Source: an uncultured Slackia sp.
GTDB taxonomy: Bacteria > Actinomycetota > Coriobacteriia > Coriobacteriales > Eggerthellaceae
DNA length: 9,732 bases
Assembly: GCA_934646845.1 (NCBI GenBank)
Contig: CAKUEV010000059.1
Coordinates: forward strand, 1 to 9,732
Reading direction: 5' to 3'
Shown here in pieces: positions 6,229 through 9,732 of the stretch; position 1 is the stretch's first letter; each line of letters starts with the position of its first letter. A model generated the notes under the pieces. The model searched no databases and was not told where the DNA came from. It worked only from the letters and a program-made list of their open reading frames with translations. The translations under genes and the position numbers were made by a program.

Positions 6229-7797
6229 CTAAACGTCCGCCTCCATATAGTGATCGAACTCATCGAGAACTTCCTTAGAAGGCTCGGCCGTGAGCTTCGA
6301 AACCACCACAATGGCGATAAGCGCGAAAATAAATCCGGGCAAAAGCTCATATACGCCAAAAATGCCGCCAAGAGGCTTCACCCAAAGGTTCCACACGATA
6401 ACGGTTGCCGCGCCCGTAAGCATACCCGCAAGAGCGCCCTGCCAATTCGTGCGACGCCAATACAGCGAAAGCAGCATGAGCGGACCGAAGCTCGCGCCGA
6501 AACCGGCCCATGCGTATGAAACAACTTGGAAGATCGAAGAATTCTGGTCGAGCGCGATGATGATTCCGAAAATCAGAATCACCGTAAGCGCCACGCGCGA
6601 GACGAACATGGCTTGAGCGTCGGTCGCCTTTCGATTGATGAGGCCCTTATAAAGGTTCTGCGATATAGCGGATCCGGCAATGAGCAAATAGCTCGACGAA
6701 GACGACATCGTTGCCGCGAAAATGCCCGAAACCACAAGGCCGCACACGAACGAAGGCAGCATGATTTGCGCAAGCACAACGAAAATCGATTCTGCGGCAG
6801 ATGCGGTCAGGAATTCGGTAGGCAGCGCCGCGCGGCCCACAAGGCCGATGCACACGGCGCTTGCGAGCGACACCACAACCCAAACCGTAGCAATGATACG
6901 GCTCTTCTTGATGTCATCGGAATGACGCGCGCTCATGAAGCGCACGAGCACCTGCGGCATGCCGAAATAGCCCAAGCCCCACGCGAGGCACCCGACAATC
7001 GTCACTGCGCCGGCTCCGTACACCGTCGCTTCGCCAAACAGGGGCATGCCGTTTTCAACAACCTGCAGGCCATCGGCGCCCATAACGGGCTGGGCCGTCA
7101 TAGTGGCCGAAAGGAAGCCCGGGATATCTTTCAGGAACGCGACGGTGTTTTCCACGCCGCCCGCCATGCCGACGCTGCCCACAAAAACCACCACGAGCGC
7201 GCAAATCATGATGGAACCCTGGATAAGGTCGGTCGTGCATACCGAGAGGTATCCGCCCACGAAGGTGTACACGAACACGACGAGGGCGCCCAGGATCATC
7301 ATGGTGGTGTAATCGAGCCCGAACAACGTGGAGAAAAGCTTGCCGCACGTTACAAAGCAGCTGCCGCAATAGATGCAGAAGAACAGCAAGATGATGACGG
7401 CCGCAACGCTCATGAGGATGCGGCGATCGTCATGGAAGCGATTGCTGAAGAAATCGGGCAAGGTAATGGCGTTGCCGGCAACCTCAGAATACTTGCGCAG
7501 GCGTCGCGCCACGAACTTCCAATTCAGATACGTACCAATGGCAAGGCCGATCGCGGTCCACATAGCATCGGACGCACCCGTGAAATAAGCAACGCCCGGC
7601 AAGCCCATGAGCAGCCAGCCCGACATATCGGACGCCTCGGCCGAAAGCGCCGTGAGCCACGGGCCCAAACCACGACCGCCAAGGAAATAGTTCTCGGACG
7701 ATGAATTCGAGCGCCTTAGGTAGAAAAAGCCCACCGAAAGCACGACGATGAAGTATAAGGCCATTGCGAGAATGACCTGGATGTCGCCTGATGACAT
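6229..7797 (-). CDS. putP: Sodium/proline symporter
   Basis: A 522-residue, very hydrophobic protein of the sodium:solute symporter family (about 13 membrane segments), close in length and motifs to E. coli PutP, which imports proline with Na+. Hallmarks are ALSAEASDMSGWLLMGLPG (50-68), whose D57 and S59 correspond to the Na+-site D55 and S57 of PutP, ITLPDFFSNRF, LLFFCIYCGS, GLGYFGMPQVLVRFM, and SYAWAGFGASFGP near the C-terminus. The TM9 Na+-site motif reads MSSSSSYLL, so Ser replaces the PutP T341, a conservative change. AAGGGGG lies about 5 nt before the ATG. It has its own promoter and terminator and is divergent from the aminotransferase. Proline is the likeliest substrate, but related transporters share these motifs. 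Confidence 0.92.
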   Translation of the reverse strand: MSSGDIQVILAMALYFIVVLSVGFFYLRRSNSSSENYFLGGRGLGPWLTALSAEASDMSGWLLMGLPGVAYFTGASDAMWTAIGLAIGTYLNWKFVARRLRKYSEVAGNAITLPDFFSNRFHDDRRILMSVAAVIILLFFCIYCGSCFVTCGKLFSTLFGLDYTTMMILGALVVFVYTFVGGYLSVCTTDLIQGSIMICALVVVFVGSVGMAGGVENTVAFLKDIPGFLSATMTAQPVMGADGLQVVENGMPLFGEATVYGAGAVTIVGCLAWGLGYFGMPQVLVRFMSARHSDDIKKSRIIATVWVVVSLASAVCIGLVGRAALPTEFLTASAAESIFVVLAQIMLPSFVCGLVVSGIFAATMSSSSSYLLIAGSAISQNLYKGLINRKATDAQAMFVSRVALTVILIFGIIIALDQNSSIFQVVSYAWAGFGASFGPLMLLSLYWRRTNWQGALAGMLTGAATVIVWNLWVKPLGGIFGVYELLPGFIFALIAIVVVSKLTAEPSKEVLDEFDHYMEADV

Positions 7798-7849
7798 CGA
7801 TACCCCCTTCTAGAGCAGCACGTGCCGCAAAGTACGAAAATACCTGCCG

Positions 7850-7877
7850 ATTATACGGTATATGCCGCGATACGTAA
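7850..7877 (-). promoter_or_regulatory. Putative putP promoter
   Basis: On the minus strand a consensus -10 TATAAT (7850-7855) is preceded at 16 nt by a weak -35 TTACGT (7872-7877). The leader to the putP ATG is about 45 nt. An imperfect inverted repeat GATTATACG ... CGTAATC (7849-7857 and 7873-7879) spans both boxes and could bind a regulator; that is speculative. Confidence 0.55.
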
Positions 7878-7948
7878 TCAGGAGCGCTTTATTTTGGTAA
7901 AGTGGTCGCGCAAACGGCATGAACCCATATAAGGAGCGTGACATATAT

Positions 7949-9229
7949 ATGTCATACGTCGATATGTCCACCAGCGAGCTCGAAACGCTGAAAGCGGCCC
8001 TCGAAACCGAATACGCGAGCCACTGCGCGAAGGGGCTTTCTTTGAACATGGCACGTGGCAAGCCTGGATGCGACCAGCTGGCATTGAGCCTGCCCATGCT
8101 CGATGAGCTCACCTCTTCGGCCGATTTGCTTGCTGAAGATGGTACCGATTGCCGCAACTATGGCGTCATGGACGGCATTGTGGAAGCGAAACGCTTGATG
8201 GGCGAAGTCATGGAGCACGACCCCGCCAACGTGTGCGTGTTCGGCAATTCGAGCCTCAACATCATGTTCGACTTGGTTACCGCCGGATACACGCACGGCT
8301 ATTTGGGCAGCACCCCTTGGTGCAAGCTTCCGAAGGTGAAGTGGCTCTGCCCCGTGCCCGGCTACGATCGCCACTTTGGCATCACCGAGAGCTACGGCAT
8401 CGAAATGATTCCCATCCCGATGAACGAAAACGGTCCCGACATGGATGAGGTCGAGCGGCTTGTCGCCGAAGACGACTCCATCAAAGGCATGTGGTGCGTG
8501 CCCCAATACGCCAACCCCACCGGCATCACGTATTCCGACGAAACGGTGCGTCGCCTCGCGGAGATGCCCTGTGCTGCAAACGACTTCCGCATTTTCTGGG
8601 ATAACGCGTATTGCGTGCATCATCTCTACGACGATGAGCGTGAACATGTCGCCGACATCGCTGCCGCATGCGAGGCGGCCGGCAACCCGAACCGCTATTT
8701 CAAATTCGCCAGCACGTCAAAAGTCACGCTTCCAGGCGCTGGCATCGCCGCCGTTGCCGCCTCGGCCGAGAATATTGCCGAAATCAAAGCTCACGTGGGC
8801 GTGCAGACGGTGGGCTACGACAAGATGAATCAGCTGCGCCATGTGCGCTTCCTGAAAAACGCCGCCGGCGTCGACGCACTCATGAAAAAGCACGCCTCCA
8901 TCATTCGCCCGAAATTCGAACTCGTGGCGCGCATGCTCGAAGAAGGATTGGGCAGCGAGGGCATCGCAACGTGGACGAACCCCGTGGGAGGGTACTTCAT
9001 CAGCTTCGAGGGATTAGAGGGAACCGCAAAGCGCACGGTAGAGCTTGCCAAAAAAGCAGGCGTTACCATGACGGGCGCCGGCGCGACATGGCCCTACAAG
9101 CAAGACCCGCGCGATACGAACATTCGCATCGCCCCTACCCTCCCGCCGCTTTCCGAGCTGCAGCAAGCCATGGAAGTGTTCGTGTGCTGCGTGAAGCTCG
9201 CCGCCGTTGAGGTTTTGCTCGCGAAATAA
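7949..9229 (+). CDS. PLP-dependent aminotransferase, aspartate aminotransferase type (Aminotran_MocR / subgroup Ic-like)
   Basis: A 426-residue fold-type I aminotransferase that probably exchanges the amino group between aspartate/2-oxoglutarate and oxaloacetate/glutamate, as characterised for actinobacterial relatives such as the Corynebacterium enzyme. Motifs in order are LNMARGKPGCDQLALSLPML (32-51), GNSSLNIMFD (99-108, phosphate cup), VPGYDRHFGITE (136-147), PQYANPTG (185-192, N189), FWDNAYCVHHL (216-226, D218 and Y221), STSK (255-258, PLP lysine K258), and NIRIAPT (391-397, R393 for the substrate carboxylate). The start MSYVDM at 7949 has AAGGAG 12 nt upstream, somewhat long; ATG at 7919 lies before that site and is unlikely. 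Other specificities, such as alanine or kynurenine, remain possible. Confidence 0.9.
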   Translation: MSYVDMSTSELETLKAALETEYASHCAKGLSLNMARGKPGCDQLALSLPMLDELTSSADLLAEDGTDCRNYGVMDGIVEAKRLMGEVMEHDPANVCVFGNSSLNIMFDLVTAGYTHGYLGSTPWCKLPKVKWLCPVPGYDRHFGITESYGIEMIPIPMNENGPDMDEVERLVAEDDSIKGMWCVPQYANPTGITYSDETVRRLAEMPCAANDFRIFWDNAYCVHHLYDDEREHVADIAAACEAAGNPNRYFKFASTSKVTLPGAGIAAVAASAENIAEIKAHVGVQTVGYDKMNQLRHVRFLKNAAGVDALMKKHASIIRPKFELVARMLEEGLGSEGIATWTNPVGGYFISFEGLEGTAKRTVELAKKAGVTMTGAGATWPYKQDPRDTNIRIAPTLPPLSELQQAMEVFVCCVKLAAVEVLLAK

Positions 9230-9239
9230 TTTGGTCCGA

Positions 9240-9398
9240 GACTTCTGTTCGCCGCTCCCTCGGCTTGCTTACGACCACGGCTCGCTACCGTTCGCTTCGC
9301 TCACTATGCGCTCGCCTGGCTTCGCATAGTTTTTAGAAGAAGAGCAGGAGTGAACTCAGACGGTCTCGAGCAAGCCGAGGGAGCGGCGAACAGAAGTC
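9240..9398 (+). repeat. Structured palindromic element, family 2, copy A
   Basis: It starts 10 nt after the aminotransferase stop. The arms 9240-9269 and 9369-9398 are perfect 30-bp inverted complements (left arm begins GACTTCTGTTCGCCGC). Inside, GACC (9273-9276) pairs with GGTC (9362-9365). The core holds a small hairpin ACGG-CTCGCTA-CCGT, the 19-mer CTATGCGCTCGCCTGGCTT (9304-9322) and ACTCAGACG (9354-9362). Core motifs recur in inverted orientation in copy B, but the arm sequences do not. No coding frame is convincing. It may be a structured RNA, an RNase III substrate or a non-autonomous mobile hairpin. Confidence 0.8.
9303..9335 (+). terminator. Possible terminator of the aminotransferase gene inside copy A
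   Basis: ACTATGCG (9303-9310) pairs perfectly with CGCATAGT (9323-9330) around a 12-nt loop and is followed by TTTTAG, giving five T in a row from 9330. It is the only terminator-shaped structure shortly after the aminotransferase stop. The second half of this hairpin is not conserved in copy B, so it may be specific to this locus. Confidence 0.45.
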
Positions 9399-9430
9399 CG
9401 ATTTTCCCCTCTTGCAAAACAATGACGCGG

Positions 9431-9586
9431 CGGCTCTGCATGGCGTTGGGTTCGCTTAGGGTCGTCTGAGCTCATACTTGCCCTTATTTAAAAGTTAAGC
9501 AAAGCCAGGCGAGCGCATAGCGAAGCCCGAAGGGCGAAGCGGTAGCGAACCGTGACCCAGAGCAAACCCAACGCCATGCAGAGCCG
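9431..9586 (-). repeat. Structured palindromic element, family 2, copy B (inverted relative to A)
   Basis: The arms 9431-9456 and 9561-9586 are 26-bp inverted complements with a single mismatch (left arm begins CGGCTCTGCATGGCG). GGGTC (9459-9463) pairs with GACCC (9554-9558) inside. On the minus strand the core shows CACGGTTCGCTACCG, the same 19-mer as copy A (9502-9520) and GAGCTCAGACG (9463-9473), in the same order as A. It also has an extra GCCC-TTC-GGGC hairpin absent from A. Its 3' end faces the 3' end of A across 32 nt. Confidence 0.8.
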
Positions 9587-9732
9587 AAAGAGCAACAAGG
9601 ACCCCCAAACCGTGATGCGTCTGAGCCATATAGGGCTTATAGGACAAAATGTGTGTCTCTACGGAACATGTGGGGGGTGCGCCCCATTTACTGGAGACGC
9701 TAGGCGGCCAGGCCTAGCGATTTCCTGTATTG
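9587..9732. other. Unassigned right edge with a short palindrome
   Basis: No gene is convincing here. CGCTAGGC (9698-9705) pairs perfectly with GCCTAGCG (9712-9719) around 6 nt and is followed by ATTTCC, a weak terminator or binding-site candidate. AACCGTGA (9608-9615) and CGTCTGAGC (9618-9626) repeat two core-end motifs of copy B, in swapped order. A frame from ATG 9577 stays open to the window edge but starts inside the arm of copy B. Confidence 0.4.

Noticed and set aside
6526..7704. Open frame of 392 codons opposite putP
   Set aside because: The product is His/Arg/Ala-rich with no domain, mirrors the putP codons and has no ribosome binding site.
9240..9586. Integron attC sites or an IS with terminal repeats
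   Set aside because: No paired RYYYAAC/GTTRRRY core sites at the ends, no integrase or transposase frame, and arms that differ between copies.
9240..9586. Retron-type msr-msd RNA or CRISPR array
   Set aside because: No reverse transcriptase or Cas gene is present and no regular repeat-spacer pattern is seen; two inverted copies do not make an array.
9649..9717. 22-codon frame starting MCVSTEHVGG with AGGA just upstream
   Set aside because: Too short, no promoter seen, and its end merely coincides with a palindrome; a leader peptide cannot be argued without the downstream gene.
9577..9732. Frame from ATG 9577 (MQSRKSNKDPQ...) open to the right edge, with several Cys and Gly
   Set aside because: Only about 52 codons, starts inside the palindromic arm of copy B, no ribosome binding site and no recognised motif. 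Sequence to the right could revive it.

Overview
The window looks like chromosomal DNA from an actinobacterium, most likely of the class Coriobacteriia (Eggerthellales-like). That is inferred from the moderately high GC content, the style of the proteins, and the order tuf, rpmG, tRNA-Trp, secE, nusG, rplK, rplA. No rRNA or marker gene fixes the genus.

Left end (1-1342): the 3' end of a probable lipid II flippase gene (murJ-like, + strand) faces map (methionine aminopeptidase, - strand). The gap holds a map terminator and two related hairpins. These share an identical 17-nt centre but have different, individually complementary outer arms. The second hairpin supplies the map stop codon.

Centre (1384-6003, all - strand): a translation and secretion operon. 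A clear promoter (TTGACA, 17 nt, TAATAT at 5975-6003) precedes tRNA-Tyr, tRNA-Thr and tRNA-Met, then tuf (EF-Tu), rpmG (L33), tRNA-Trp, secE, nusG, rplK (L11) and rplA (L1), ending at a strong terminator (1384-1415). Several gaps hold hairpins. The rplK-rplA gap carries a tandem repeat of a hairpin resembling the L1-binding helix of 23S rRNA, which suggests feedback control by L1. The nusG-rplK gap folds into a long imperfect hairpin. The same transcription unit thus provides tRNAs, an elongation factor, ribosomal proteins, a translocon subunit and a transcription factor.

Right part (6163-9229): putP (Na+/proline symporter, - strand, own promoter and terminator) is divergent from a PLP-dependent aminotransferase of the aspartate aminotransferase type (+ strand).

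Right end (9230-9732): about 500 bp without a convincing gene. It holds two copies of a structured element in inverted orientation (9240-9398 and 9431-9586). They share a core that includes an identical 19-mer, but each is closed by its own long, nearly perfect stem whose sequence differs between copies. The same rule, conserved centre plus covarying private arms, applies to the small hairpins at the left end. These repeats are the least explained structures in the window.
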